Assembly (NCBI RefSeq): GCF_002159265.1
Contig: NZ_NFHG01000015.1
Coordinates: forward strand, 1-64,000
DNA length: 64,000 bases
DNA from: Flavonifractor sp. An82
GTDB lineage: Bacteria; Bacillota; Clostridia; Oscillospirales; Oscillospiraceae
Direction of reading: 5' to 3'
Positions 32,576-41,431 of the stretch are shown here, in pieces. The position numbers were made by a program, and so were the translations under genes. Position 1 is the stretch's first letter; the number at the start of each line of letters is the position of its first letter. The notes beneath the pieces are model-generated. The model was not told the origin of the DNA. It did not search any database and saw only the letters and a list, made by a program, of their open reading frames with translations.

Positions 32576-34333
32576 ATGGAAGAGCTGTTCCTGACGGTGG
32601 TCAACCTCAGCCTCACCGCCGGCTGGCTGGTGCTGGCAGTGCTGGTGCTGCGGCTGCTCCTGCGCAGAGCTCCCAAATGGAGCTTCTGCCTGCTCTGGGC
32701 CCTGGTGGCCCTGCGGCTGGTCTGCCCCTTCTCCATCGAAAGCACCCTGAGCCTGATCCCCAGCGCCCAGCCGCTCCCCCGGGACATCCTCTACACCGCC
32801 GCCCCGGAGATCCAGAGCGGTATTCCCGCCCTCAACAGCGCCGTCAATCCTGTTCTCCAGGAGGTCCTGGCTCCCTCGCCTACCGCCAGCGCCAATCCCA
32901 CGCAGATCTGGTCCTTCCTGCTCTCCCAGGTGTGGCTGGCGGGCATGATCCTTCTGCTGCTCTACGCCCTAGTCAGCTGGCTGCTGCTGAAGCGCCGCCT
33001 GTCCACCGCCACCATGCTGGAGGGGAACATCAGGCAGAGTGAGCGGGTAGCTTCTCCCTTCGTGCTGGGGCTGTTCCGCCCGGTCATCTATCTGCCCTAC
33101 CACATCCCAGAGGGCGATCTGTCTTATGTTTTGGCCCATGAGCGGGCCCACATCCGCCGGCTGGACCACTGGTGGAAGCTGGCAGGCTATGTGCTACTGG
33201 CGGTCTATTGGTTCCACCCCTTGATGTGGGTGGCCTATGTACTGTTCTGCCGGGATATGGAGGGGGCCTGCGACGAAAGAGTCATCCGGGCCTTGAGCAC
33301 GGAAGAACGGCGGGGCTACTCCACCGCCCTGCTGAATTGCAGCATCCGCCGCCGGCCCGTGGCCCCCTGTCCACTGGCCTTCGGGGAGGCAGTGGTAAAG
33401 AGCCGGGTAAAAGCTGTGATGAGCTATAAAAAACCTGCCTTCTGGGTGGTGATTATCGCCCTCGCTGCCTGCGTCATTGCCGCGCTGTGCTTTCTGACCA
33501 GTCCCAAGGAGCCCACCGTCTATGATGTTTTAACTCAGGACGGCTATGCGGTTCTGAGCCAGGAACAGGTGGAACTGACCCTTACCGTCCCAAAGTCCGC
33601 CCTGACGGATGACTGCTATACCGGCAAGGGCCACACCTTTGCCGACGGTCAGGTGGTGGTCTGGCAGGACGATTCCACCACCATCTATCTTCACAATGTC
33701 ATGCCCTCCAATGAGCGCGAAGACTTGCTGTATATGACCTTTGACTGCTCCTATCGCTTCTCCAACTATGGCAGCTTTGTCTCCCCCTTGAAGGCATCGG
33801 AGGATTCCTCCGTCAGCAACGAATGCACTTTGCGGAGCAAGTCCCTCCGGGACGGGACTACCGCCTACCCGGACGCCCTCAGCCTGCGGGGCTATGGTCC
33901 CGGCACCAAGTTTACCTTCTATGTATCCAAAGAGGCCTGCATGGCCGCCAGAGACACCCTTATGATCGACATAACATGTAACCAGGTCCAGTACTATGAA
34001 ACCTCCGGAGAACAACTTTCTCCTGTGGGGTATTATCGCTACGAAGGGGAGGGCTTCGGCGGTGATTTTACCCTGACGCTCAGGGATGACGGCTCTTTCA
34101 CCTACTACGAAGGGGGCCTGAGCAGCTATATCGGGGCGGGCCAGTGGTCTGTCTCCGGCAATATCCTCACTCTGGAGGATGAGACCGGCATTACCAGGGT
34201 CAACTGTTTCCGCATGGAGGGGGATGATCTGATCTTCCAGGCGAAAGACTCCACCAATTTTATCTATATCAAAGTAGACAACGGAGCACAGTTCCGCAGA
34301 ATCGGTGATCCACCAGTCAACGCCTTCCCATAA
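32576..34333 (+). CDS. BlaR1-like M56 membrane metalloprotease with a novel C-terminal domain
   Basis: A 585-residue protein. The N-terminal part has TM segments near 10-28, 34-52, 105-140 and a zinc-protease motif HERAH (188-192) followed by a CRDMEGACDE helix, as in M56/BlaR1. A further TM helix lies near 287-305. The C-terminal 280 residues are not the usual penicillin-binding sensor; they are rich in beta structure and end in a lipocalin-like GGDFTLTLRDDGSFTYYEGG stretch. It probably senses an envelope signal and triggers cleavage of the BlaI-type repressor. The ligand is unknown. Confidence 0.8.
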   Translation: MEELFLTVVNLSLTAGWLVLAVLVLRLLLRRAPKWSFCLLWALVALRLVCPFSIESTLSLIPSAQPLPRDILYTAAPEIQSGIPALNSAVNPVLQEVLAPSPTASANPTQIWSFLLSQVWLAGMILLLLYALVSWLLLKRRLSTATMLEGNIRQSERVASPFVLGLFRPVIYLPYHIPEGDLSYVLAHERAHIRRLDHWWKLAGYVLLAVYWFHPLMWVAYVLFCRDMEGACDERVIRALSTEERRGYSTALLNCSIRRRPVAPCPLAFGEAVVKSRVKAVMSYKKPAFWVVIIALAACVIAALCFLTSPKEPTVYDVLTQDGYAVLSQEQVELTLTVPKSALTDDCYTGKGHTFADGQVVVWQDDSTTIYLHNVMPSNEREDLLYMTFDCSYRFSNYGSFVSPLKASEDSSVSNECTLRSKSLRDGTTAYPDALSLRGYGPGTKFTFYVSKEACMAARDTLMIDITCNQVQYYETSGEQLSPVGYYRYEGEGFGGDFTLTLRDDGSFTYYEGGLSSYIGAGQWSVSGNILTLEDETGITRVNCFRMEGDDLIFQAKDSTNFIYIKVDNGAQFRRIGDPPVNAFP

Positions 34334-34353
34334 TGCACCCACAAACAAGAACG

Positions 34354-34387
34354 AGGCCGGCAAGTGAGTATACTCACTTGCCGGCCT
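34354..34387. terminator. Perfect inverted repeat between convergent operons
   Basis: AGGCCGGCAAGTGAGTA is immediately followed by its reverse complement, giving a 17-bp stem that extends to the centre. Short T tracts on both sides suggest a bidirectional terminator. Confidence 0.75.
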
Positions 34388-34392
34388 TTCTC

Positions 34393-34998
34393 TTACACTA
34401 AACTCTGCACCCGGGTGCACAGCTGCTCCAGCAGGGCGCTGTTGTGGCTGACGATCACCAGCCCCAAGTCTCGCTTCTCCGCCTGCTCCAGCAGGAAGGC
34501 CCAGATCTGGGCCTGAGTGATGAGGTCCAGCATGGCGGTGACCTCGTCACACAGCAGGTACTTTACCCCCGGCCGCAGGGCCCGGGCAATACAAAACCGC
34601 TGGAGTTCGCCGCCGGACAGCTCGGTGGGATACCGCTCCAGCCAGGCGGGCTGGATGTGAAGGGCCTCCAGCAGCCCCTCCTCCACCGGTCCACCTTCTT
34701 TTAGCGTATCCCCCAGCTTCATCAGCGGGTCCACCGCCGTCTCCGGGTGTTGCCAGATCATCTGCACCGGGCAGATCCCCCGATACTCCCTCAGCGGCTT
34801 GCCGTCTACCAGCACCGTGCCGCTGTCCGGCTTCTCATAGCCCGCCAGCAGCTTGCATAAAGTTGTCTTACCCCGGCCACTGGGTCCTGCCAGGCCCACC
34901 CGCTCGCCGGGGGCCACCGTCAGGTCCAGGCCGTCCAGTACCTGCTTGCGGCCCTTTCCCCGATAGCCAAAGGTAAGCTGCTTTGCTTCCAGACTCAT
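34393..34998 (-). CDS. ABC transporter ATP-binding protein (NikE/DppF type)
   Basis: A 201-residue ATPase with Walker A GPSGRGKTT, signature LSGGELQR and Walker B LLCDEVTAMLD. It is shorter than usual DppF proteins (about 320) and lacks the C-terminal oligopeptide/HPY extension. ATG 34998 overlaps the preceding gene stop (ATGA). It should pair with the 34995 ATPase to power the importer. Confidence 0.85.
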   Translation of the reverse strand: MSLEAKQLTFGYRGKGRKQVLDGLDLTVAPGERVGLAGPSGRGKTTLCKLLAGYEKPDSGTVLVDGKPLREYRGICPVQMIWQHPETAVDPLMKLGDTLKEGGPVEEGLLEALHIQPAWLERYPTELSGGELQRFCIARALRPGVKYLLCDEVTAMLDLITQAQIWAFLLEQAEKRDLGLVIVSHNSALLEQLCTRVQSLV

Positions 34999-35924
34999 GC
35001 CGTCCCTCCTTCCGGATACAGGCAGCGCACCCGCCCGCCGTCCACTTCTCGATAGGGCACCGGGCCCAAACACTCGGGCCGCCCTTTGGGACAGCGGGGC
35101 GCGAAGGGGCAGCCCTCCCCCACCTCGCCGGGCCCGGGCTGGGCCCCCAGGATGGGCACAAAGCCGTTCTGAGGCAAGGCGTTCCACAGGGCTTTGGTAT
35201 AGGGGTGGCGCAGCCTGCCTGCCGTAAAGTCGGCGGCATCGGCCTCCTCCACTGTCTCACCGGCATAGAACACCGCCACCCGGTGGGCGATGGAGAGGGC
35301 CAGCTCCAGGTCGTGGGTGATGAGAAGCACCCCTGCTCCTCCGTCGGCCAGCTCCCGGAAATGCCCCAGCACCCGCTTGGCTGCACGGGCATCCAAACCG
35401 GGGGTGGGCTCATCGGCGATGACCAGCCGCGGAGTCTCAGCCGCCGCCGTAGCAATGAGCACCCGGCGGGCCATGCCGCCGGACAGCTCAAAGGGATAGC
35501 ACTCCTCGGTGTCCGCCCCCAGGCCGTACCGCTCCAACACGGCCCGGCTGACCTGCCGGGCAGCTTGGTCCCGGCGGCCCTTGCGGATCTGAGGTCCCAC
35601 CTTCATCAGGGGGTCCAGGTAGGTCACCCCCTGGGGCACCAGGACGATCTCCCTGCCCCGCACCTGCTCCGCCCGCTTGGGGGTAAGAGGCCGGCCCAGG
35701 AAGGTGATCTCCCCCGCCATGTGGCTGTTATAGGGCAGGATGTTCAGGATGCCGTGGGCCAGCAGGCTCTTGCCCGAGCCGCTGGACCCCACCACCGCCA
35801 CCACCTGTCCGGGCTCAATGGTCAGGGACAGATCCCGGAGCACCGGCAGCAGCACCTGTCTGGCCCCCCGCCCGTACTGGGTGAAGGAGATGGACAGGTT
35901 TTGGACTTGTAAAATCGGTTCCAT
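34995..35924 (-). CDS. ABC transporter ATP-binding protein (NikD/DppD type)
   Basis: A 309-residue ATPase with Walker A GSSGSGKS, signature LSGGMARR, Walker B VIADEPTPGLD and a C-terminal Cys-rich CPFAPRCPKGRPEC extension typical of Dpp/Opp/Nik ATPases, where similar cysteines are thought to bind Fe-S. ATG 35924 is preferred to a GTG six bases earlier because of the AAGGAGG spacing. Confidence 0.88.
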   Translation of the reverse strand: MEPILQVQNLSISFTQYGRGARQVLLPVLRDLSLTIEPGQVVAVVGSSGSGKSLLAHGILNILPYNSHMAGEITFLGRPLTPKRAEQVRGREIVLVPQGVTYLDPLMKVGPQIRKGRRDQAARQVSRAVLERYGLGADTEECYPFELSGGMARRVLIATAAAETPRLVIADEPTPGLDARAAKRVLGHFRELADGGAGVLLITHDLELALSIAHRVAVFYAGETVEEADAADFTAGRLRHPYTKALWNALPQNGFVPILGAQPGPGEVGEGCPFAPRCPKGRPECLGPVPYREVDGGRVRCLYPEGGTA

Positions 35925-35936
35925 ATCCACCCCTCC

Positions 35937-36761
35937 TTACGCATGTACGCTGGCCGGGTCCAGCAGCTTCCGCAGCTGCTCCCCCATGGCGGCAAAGAGT
36001 ATCACAATGAGCACCAGGCTCAGGCCGGGGAACACCGCCAGCCACCACTTACCAGTGGTGAGGTAGCTCATGCTTTCCGACAAAATCACGCCGATGGCAG
36101 GCTGCTCCGGGGACAGGCCGAAGCCCAGGAAGGTGACGCTGGCCTCGTGGAGGATGGCGTGGGGAAACTGGAGCACCAGCCCGGTGAGAAACTGAGGCAG
36201 CAGGTGGGGCAGCATGTGCCGCCGGGCGATGGTCAGCCGGGACACCCCCAGCTTTTCCGCCGTGCGGACATACACCGCCCCCCGCAGCTGGAGCACCTCC
36301 CCCCGGATGACACGGGCCAGGGAGGGCCAGTGGCTGAGGGCCACTCCGGCCACCACCCCCACAAAGCCCTTGCCGAAAGCCAGGGAGATGAGCATGACCA
36401 GCAGGATGTGGGGGATGCCCATGACCAGGTCGATACACCAGGAAATGATTGCGTCCACCCACCCGCCGAAGACGGCGGAGGCCACCCCCAACACCAGGGC
36501 GATGACTGCGCTGACAGCAGCGGTCAAGAGACCAATACGGATGCTGAGGGACAGTCCGGTAAGGGTGCGGGAGAGCATATCCCGGCCCATCCAGTCGGTA
36601 CCGAAGAGGAACTGCCCGCAGGGGGCCAGATTTTTGCGGGAAAAGTCGGTGACCATGGCCTGCCCGCTCAACAAGCCCCCGGCCACCGCCACGGCGCACA
36701 GCACCAATGCGGCAACCGCCAGCAGAAGGAGGGCGTTTTTCCGCCCGTTCCAATGTCTCAT
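35937..36761 (-). CDS. ABC transporter permease (NikC/DppC type)
   Basis: A 274-residue permease with about six TM helices, the N-terminal LFGTDWMGRDMLSRTLTGLS motif of DppC-type permeases, and the EAA coupling loop (RGEVLQLRGAVYVRTAEKLG). Its ATG overlaps the preceding permease stop. It forms the membrane channel with the NikB-type subunit. Confidence 0.88.
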   Translation of the reverse strand: MRHWNGRKNALLLLAVAALVLCAVAVAGGLLSGQAMVTDFSRKNLAPCGQFLFGTDWMGRDMLSRTLTGLSLSIRIGLLTAAVSAVIALVLGVASAVFGGWVDAIISWCIDLVMGIPHILLVMLISLAFGKGFVGVVAGVALSHWPSLARVIRGEVLQLRGAVYVRTAEKLGVSRLTIARRHMLPHLLPQFLTGLVLQFPHAILHEASVTFLGFGLSPEQPAIGVILSESMSYLTTGKWWLAVFPGLSLVLIVILFAAMGEQLRKLLDPASVHA

Positions 36762-37750
36762 TTCCGGGCCGCCCCCCTTCTGATCTTGGGGTCTACCACG
36801 CCGTAAAGCAGATCGGCAATCAGGTTGCCGCCGAAGACGATGGCGGCGCTCACCACCGTGATGCCCAGCAGCAGGGGCAGGTCGGAGCCCAGGCCGGCGT
36901 TGACGGCGGCCTGACCCAGGCCGGGATAGGAGAACACCTGCTCCACCAGCACCGAGCCGCCGAAGATCTCACTGATGGAGGCGAATTGCAGGGTGATGGC
37001 AGGCAGAGCCACGTTGCGCAGGCCATGACGCAGGACGATAGACCGGACGGATTCTCCCCGGGCCCGGGCGAAGAGCACATAGTCGTTCTCCATGATGTCC
37101 CCCATCTTCTCCCGGGTATGCATGGCGATGTTGGCCACACCGGTGATGCTGAGGGTAAGGGCAGGGAGAAAGGCGTGGTAAAGCCGGTCGGCCAGGGTGA
37201 CAGAGGCGGCATCCGCACCGATGGGCACCGACAGCCCAATGGGGAACAGTCCCAGCCAGACTGAGAAGATGACCAGGAGCAGTAAGGCCAGCCAAAAAGC
37301 TGGGGTACTGGAGATAATCCAGCAGTAGCCCCGTATGATTTTATCCACCAGCCTTCCCCGATTGGCCCCTGCAAGGACACCCAGGGTCAGACCCAGCACG
37401 CCGGAGATCACCCAGGCAAAGGCCATGAGCCACAAGGAATTTTGCAGCCGCTGGCCAATGACCTGGCTCACCGGCTGGCGGTAGAGCAGAGAGGTACCCA
37501 TGTCCCCCCGGACAAAGTCCCCCAGCCAGCCCAGGTAGCGCTCCACCGGCGGGGTATTGACCCCCCAGTAGTCCTCCAGCTTGGCGATTTGCTCCTGGCT
37601 CATGGTGCCCAGGGCGGCCTGGCCCACGTTGGTCTGCAAGGGGTCCAGGGGAGAGGCCGACATGAGCAGGAAGGCGGCCAGACTGACCCCCAGCAGCAGC
37701 AGGGCCATCCGGATCAATTTTTTGCCTGTGAACAGCAGGCGGTGCTTCAA
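36758..37750 (-). CDS. ABC transporter permease (NikB/DppB type)
   Basis: A 330-residue permease starting with a TM helix, then SASPLDPLQTNVGQAALGTM and a long extracytoplasmic loop, GDMGTSLLYRQPV, and the EAA loop (MENDYVLFARARGESVRSIV). Start is taken as TTG at 37750, since AAGAAGGA precedes it and earlier in-frame codons extend into the binding-protein gene. Conserved order with NikC and ATPases confirms the importer. Confidence 0.85.
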   Translation of the reverse strand: MKHRLLFTGKKLIRMALLLLGVSLAAFLLMSASPLDPLQTNVGQAALGTMSQEQIAKLEDYWGVNTPPVERYLGWLGDFVRGDMGTSLLYRQPVSQVIGQRLQNSLWLMAFAWVISGVLGLTLGVLAGANRGRLVDKIIRGYCWIISSTPAFWLALLLLVIFSVWLGLFPIGLSVPIGADAASVTLADRLYHAFLPALTLSITGVANIAMHTREKMGDIMENDYVLFARARGESVRSIVLRHGLRNVALPAITLQFASISEIFGGSVLVEQVFSYPGLGQAAVNAGLGSDLPLLLGITVVSAAIVFGGNLIADLLYGVVDPKIRRGAARK

Positions 37751-37776
37751 GGGAATTCCTTCTTTCCGGTGGAATA

Positions 37777-39348
37777 TCAGTTCCAGCTCCACTGGTCCAC
37801 GTTGTTGACGATGGACCAGCCGTGGCCGTGGGGATGGATCTTCTGTTGGGCCACCTGGAGGCCCTCCCGTACCCAGTACAGGTGGCTCACATTCACCAGC
37901 CACACCCAGGGAATATCCCCCTCCTGGGTGACGCCGGTGGTGCCGTCCCACTGGGCCTTCTGCCACAGCTCATAGGACTGCTCCAGATCGGAGCACTGGA
38001 GGGCCTGATCCATGTAGGAATCCACAGCCGGGTTGGAATAGGGGGAATACTGGGCTGTGCCGGTATCCCCGATGGTGTGATAGATGTTGTACAGCTCCAT
38101 GGGTGTATGGGCCCCCCAGCCCCAGATAAGGGGCTCGGTCTGGGCCCGGTCATAGGCGGTGTCCCAGCCCACCCCCTCCATGGTGCAGGAGATACCCAGC
38201 TCCCCCAGCTGGTTGGCAAAGTCGGCGCACAGGGCCTGCCGCACCGAGTCACTGGTGGGATAGAGCAGGTTGAGGGTGGCCTTCACGCCGTCCTTCTCCC
38301 GGACGCCGTCGGCCCCCATGGTCCAGCCCGCCTCATCCAGCAGGGCGGCGGCTCCCTCGGGATCGTACTCCACCTCAGAGGCCGGATTGTACCAGGGCAT
38401 TTGATCGCACACGCTGTAGGCCGGGGTACCGTAGCCGTTGAGCACGTTGTCGATCATCTCCTGCCGGTCCACCCCGATGTTGATGGCCCGGCGCACCAGC
38501 ACGTCGCCGGTGAGGGTGCCCTCGATCACCGGCAGGTTGAAGCCCCGGTTATCCACACTGTCGTAGGCCGCCAGTGTATAACCGGTGGGGGCCTGGTCGG
38601 AGTAGGTGGCGGAGGTGTAGGCCAGATCCACCTGGCCGGCCTGGACCGCCAGGAAGGCGGCATCCTCCTCCATAAAAAGGATGGTCACCCGCCTCATTTT
38701 GGGGTTCTCTCCGTAGTAGTCCGGGTTGGCCTCCAGAATCACCTGCTGGCCCTTGTCCCACTGCTTGAGGATATACCGGCCGGAGCCGATGGGATTGGAG
38801 CCGTAGGTGGCGGCATCGTAGGCGTGCTCCGGCACGATGCCCACGATGGCCATGGTATAGGGCCAGATGGAGAAGGGGGTGGCCATGTGGAACACCACGG
38901 TGGTGTCGTCCACCGCCTCGGCATGATCCAGCATGGTAAAGTCGTTCACCGAACTGGCGGCTTTGACGGTATTATAGGTAAAGGCCACATCGGAAGCGGT
39001 GAGGGGCTGGCCGTCGGTAAAACGTACGTCGTCCCGGATCTTCACCGTCCAGGTCAGGCCGTCGTCGCTGACCTGCACGTCGGTGGCCAGATCGTAGCCG
39101 ATGGTCAGGTCGGTATTGGTCACCGTCAGGGTAGACTGGATCAGGGGCTCATGGACATGCTCCCCGGCTCCCCATCCGTAGGCGGGGTCGAAACCGGCCT
39201 CCGGTTCGGAGGTAGTGCCCATGGCGATGACCACGCTGTCCTTGCTGCCGGTCTGAGGCGTCGTGGTAGCAGCTGTATTGCCGCCGCAGCCTGCCAGCAT
39301 ACCGGCGGCCAAAGCCATACACAGAATCAGAGTCAGAATGCGTTTCAT
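37777..39348 (-). CDS. Extracellular solute-binding lipoprotein, family 5 (nickel/peptide)
   Basis: A 523-residue protein with a lipoprotein signal (lipobox LAGC, lipidated C21) and the family-5 fold (GWGAGEHVHEPLIQSTL, YDLATDVQVSDDGLTWTVKI, FTDGQPLTASDVAFTYN). It captures substrate for the importer. Gene order with lar genes makes a nickel or nickel-chelate the probable ligand; homologues of the same family bind peptides, so substrate is inferred. ATG follows AAAGGAG. Confidence 0.85.
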   Translation of the reverse strand: MKRILTLILCMALAAGMLAGCGGNTAATTTPQTGSKDSVVIAMGTTSEPEAGFDPAYGWGAGEHVHEPLIQSTLTVTNTDLTIGYDLATDVQVSDDGLTWTVKIRDDVRFTDGQPLTASDVAFTYNTVKAASSVNDFTMLDHAEAVDDTTVVFHMATPFSIWPYTMAIVGIVPEHAYDAATYGSNPIGSGRYILKQWDKGQQVILEANPDYYGENPKMRRVTILFMEEDAAFLAVQAGQVDLAYTSATYSDQAPTGYTLAAYDSVDNRGFNLPVIEGTLTGDVLVRRAINIGVDRQEMIDNVLNGYGTPAYSVCDQMPWYNPASEVEYDPEGAAALLDEAGWTMGADGVREKDGVKATLNLLYPTSDSVRQALCADFANQLGELGISCTMEGVGWDTAYDRAQTEPLIWGWGAHTPMELYNIYHTIGDTGTAQYSPYSNPAVDSYMDQALQCSDLEQSYELWQKAQWDGTTGVTQEGDIPWVWLVNVSHLYWVREGLQVAQQKIHPHGHGWSIVNNVDQWSWN

Positions 39349-39364
39349 GGATGACTCCTTTCGG

Positions 39365-40672
39365 TTACAGGCTCTTGTTCACTTCTTTCAGTACCGCCGA
39401 CAGGGGCAGACCCTTTTCCCGGGCCAGGGCGGCGGCATCTTCATACTCGGGCTTGGCGTGGGAGATACCGAAGCCCTCCGCAGTCTTCACCCGGACCGTT
39501 CCCCAGGGAGTAGCCACGGTCTCGCTGCCGGGGGTAAGGAAGTACTTCTCGCACCGGCGCACCCGCAGGCCGTTGGTGGTGGTGTGGCGCAGGACGGCCT
39601 GGGCCAGCTCCTGCTCCCTCCCCGCCTCACACAGCACGGTGAGCACATGGCCGGGGCGGCCCTTCTTCATGGTACCGGGGATGGTGTACACGTCCAGGGC
39701 CCCCGCCGCCAGCAGCTGCTGGGCAGCAAAGGCCAGGGCCTCGCCGGTCATGTCGTCAATGTTGCACACCAGCTCCACGATCTCACCGTTGCCGCCCGCC
39801 TGGCTTTCCCCCCAGAAAGCCCGGACGCAGTTGGCCTGCTCAAACCGGCGGGTGCCCACACCATAACCCACCTTTTCCACACTCAGCACCGGCATGGGGC
39901 CAAAGGACTGGGCAAAGTGGGCCAGCAGGGCGGCCCCGGTGGGGGTACACAACTCGCCTCTGATCTCACCGCCATAAGTGGGCACACCCGCCAGCAGGGC
40001 GGCGGTAGCGGGGGCGGGTACCGGCATGATGCCGTGGGCACATTTCACGGTGCCGCTGCCCACATGGATGGGGGACACCACGATTTTGTCAGGCTTCAGC
40101 AGATAGAGGGCATAGCACACGCCGGCCACGTCGGCCACCGCGTCCAGGGCCCCCACCTCGTGGTAGTGGACCTCCCCCACGGGACAGCCGTGGGCTTTGG
40201 CCTCCGCCTGGGCAATGGCATCATACACCCCCTTAGCGTGGGCCCGCACCTCCTCCGGCAGGGGCAGATGGTCAATGAGATGGGCAATGTGGCTGGGGGT
40301 GGCATGGTGATGATGGTGATGCTCGTGGTCATGGTCATGAGGATGGTCGTGATGATGCTCGTGGCCGTGGCAATGGTCATGATCGTGATGGTGTTCATGG
40401 TCATGATGGTGGTCATGCTCGTGGTCGTGATGGTGCTCGTCCTCATGGTGATGGAGGTGCTCGTCCTCCTCCTCCCCGTGGACAGTGACCTTCATGTGGG
40501 TGCCGCTGATGCCGCTGGTAACAGCAGCGGTGGCCTCCACCGCCACGCCGGGCAGGCCCAGGCTGTTCATAGTGGACAGGAAGGCCTCCTTGTCCTCCAG
40601 CAGCTCGTACAGGGCGGACATGAGCATGTCCCCCGCCGCGCCCATATTACACTCAATATATAAGGTTTTCAT
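39365..40672 (-). CDS. larC: Nickel-pincer cofactor biosynthesis protein LarC
   Basis: A 435-residue LarC (CTP-dependent nickel insertase that installs Ni into the pincer cofactor of lactate racemase-type enzymes). It starts TLYIECNMGAAGDMLMSALY and includes the family block DYHEVGALDAVADV-type and ETNIDDMTGE-type motifs (seen as VHYHEVGALDAVADVAG and VCNIDDMTGEALAFA). Residues 72-122 are exceptionally His-rich (32 His in 51). In Lactobacillus larC is read by frameshift as larC1/larC2; here one continuous frame covers both parts. Its ATG overlaps the larB stop. Confidence 0.92.
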   Translation of the reverse strand: MKTLYIECNMGAAGDMLMSALYELLEDKEAFLSTMNSLGLPGVAVEATAAVTSGISGTHMKVTVHGEEEDEHLHHHEDEHHHDHEHDHHHDHEHHHDHDHCHGHEHHHDHPHDHDHEHHHHHHATPSHIAHLIDHLPLPEEVRAHAKGVYDAIAQAEAKAHGCPVGEVHYHEVGALDAVADVAGVCYALYLLKPDKIVVSPIHVGSGTVKCAHGIMPVPAPATAALLAGVPTYGGEIRGELCTPTGAALLAHFAQSFGPMPVLSVEKVGYGVGTRRFEQANCVRAFWGESQAGGNGEIVELVCNIDDMTGEALAFAAQQLLAAGALDVYTIPGTMKKGRPGHVLTVLCEAGREQELAQAVLRHTTTNGLRVRRCEKYFLTPGSETVATPWGTVRVKTAEGFGISHAKPEYEDAAALAREKGLPLSAVLKEVNKSL

Positions 40673-41427
40673 TGTAATCCCTCCATCTGATTGATCATGC
40701 TGGCCAGATAACCGGCCCCGAAGCCGTTGTCGATGTTGACCACGCTGCACCCGGAGGCGCAGGAATTGAGCATGGCCAGCAGGGCGGACAGGCCGCCGAA
40801 GCTGGCGCCGTAGCCCACGCTGGTGGGTACCGCCACCACCGGGCAGTCCACCAGACCTCCCACTACGGAGGCCAGGGCCCCCTCCATACCCGCCACGGCG
40901 ACAACGCACCGTGCGCTCATCAGGGTATCCAGGTTGGACAGCAGCCGGTGGAGCCCCGCCACCCCTACGTCGTACAGCCGTGTGACCTTGTTGCCCATCA
41001 CCTCGGCGGTGAGGGCGGCCTCCTCGGCTACCGGCATATCGCTGGTGCCGCCGGTGGCCACCACAATGTGGCCCAGCTCCTGGCGGGGACCGGGGAAGGC
41101 AATGCCCAGCCTGGGGATGGGCCGGTAGTCCAGAGGAACCGACTGCTCCACCATGCGGGCGGCCTCCTCCCCCATGCGGGTGATGAGGATATTTTTACAG
41201 CCCCGCTCCCCCATGGCGGCGGCGATCCCGGCGATCTGCTCCGGGGTCTTGCCCGCCCCGTAGATCACCTCCGCCGCCCCCTGGCGGACCGAGCGGTGAA
41301 AGTCCACCTTGGCGTAGCCCAGGTCCTCAAAGGGCTGGGTCTTCAGCTCCAGCAGGGCGTCCTCCGGGCTGGTGTTTCCCGCCTGGACCGCCCGCAGCAG
41401 CTCCAGAATATCATGCTTGTTGTCCAT
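40669..41427 (-). CDS. larB: Nickel-pincer cofactor biosynthesis protein LarB
   Basis: A 252-residue LarB. The C-terminal PurE-like domain contains VVATGGTSDMPVAEEAALTA and AVPTSVGYGASFGGLSALLA, diagnostic for LarB. It carboxylates and hydrolyses nicotinic acid adenine dinucleotide in the first step of cofactor synthesis. It lies 4 bp after larE and overlaps larC. Confidence 0.93.
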   Translation of the reverse strand: MDNKHDILELLRAVQAGNTSPEDALLELKTQPFEDLGYAKVDFHRSVRQGAAEVIYGAGKTPEQIAGIAAAMGERGCKNILITRMGEEAARMVEQSVPLDYRPIPRLGIAFPGPRQELGHIVVATGGTSDMPVAEEAALTAEVMGNKVTRLYDVGVAGLHRLLSNLDTLMSARCVVAVAGMEGALASVVGGLVDCPVVAVPTSVGYGASFGGLSALLAMLNSCASGCSVVNIDNGFGAGYLASMINQMEGLQ

Positions 41428-41431
41428 ACGC

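Noticed and set aside
40307-40459. CRISPR-like or simple repeat array in the His-rich DNA
   Set aside because: The repeats are codon-level His/Asp/Glu alternation within larC, without spacers.
39365-40672. Programmed frameshift in larC as in Lactobacillus
   Set aside because: One uninterrupted frame covers both LarC parts, so no frameshift is needed.
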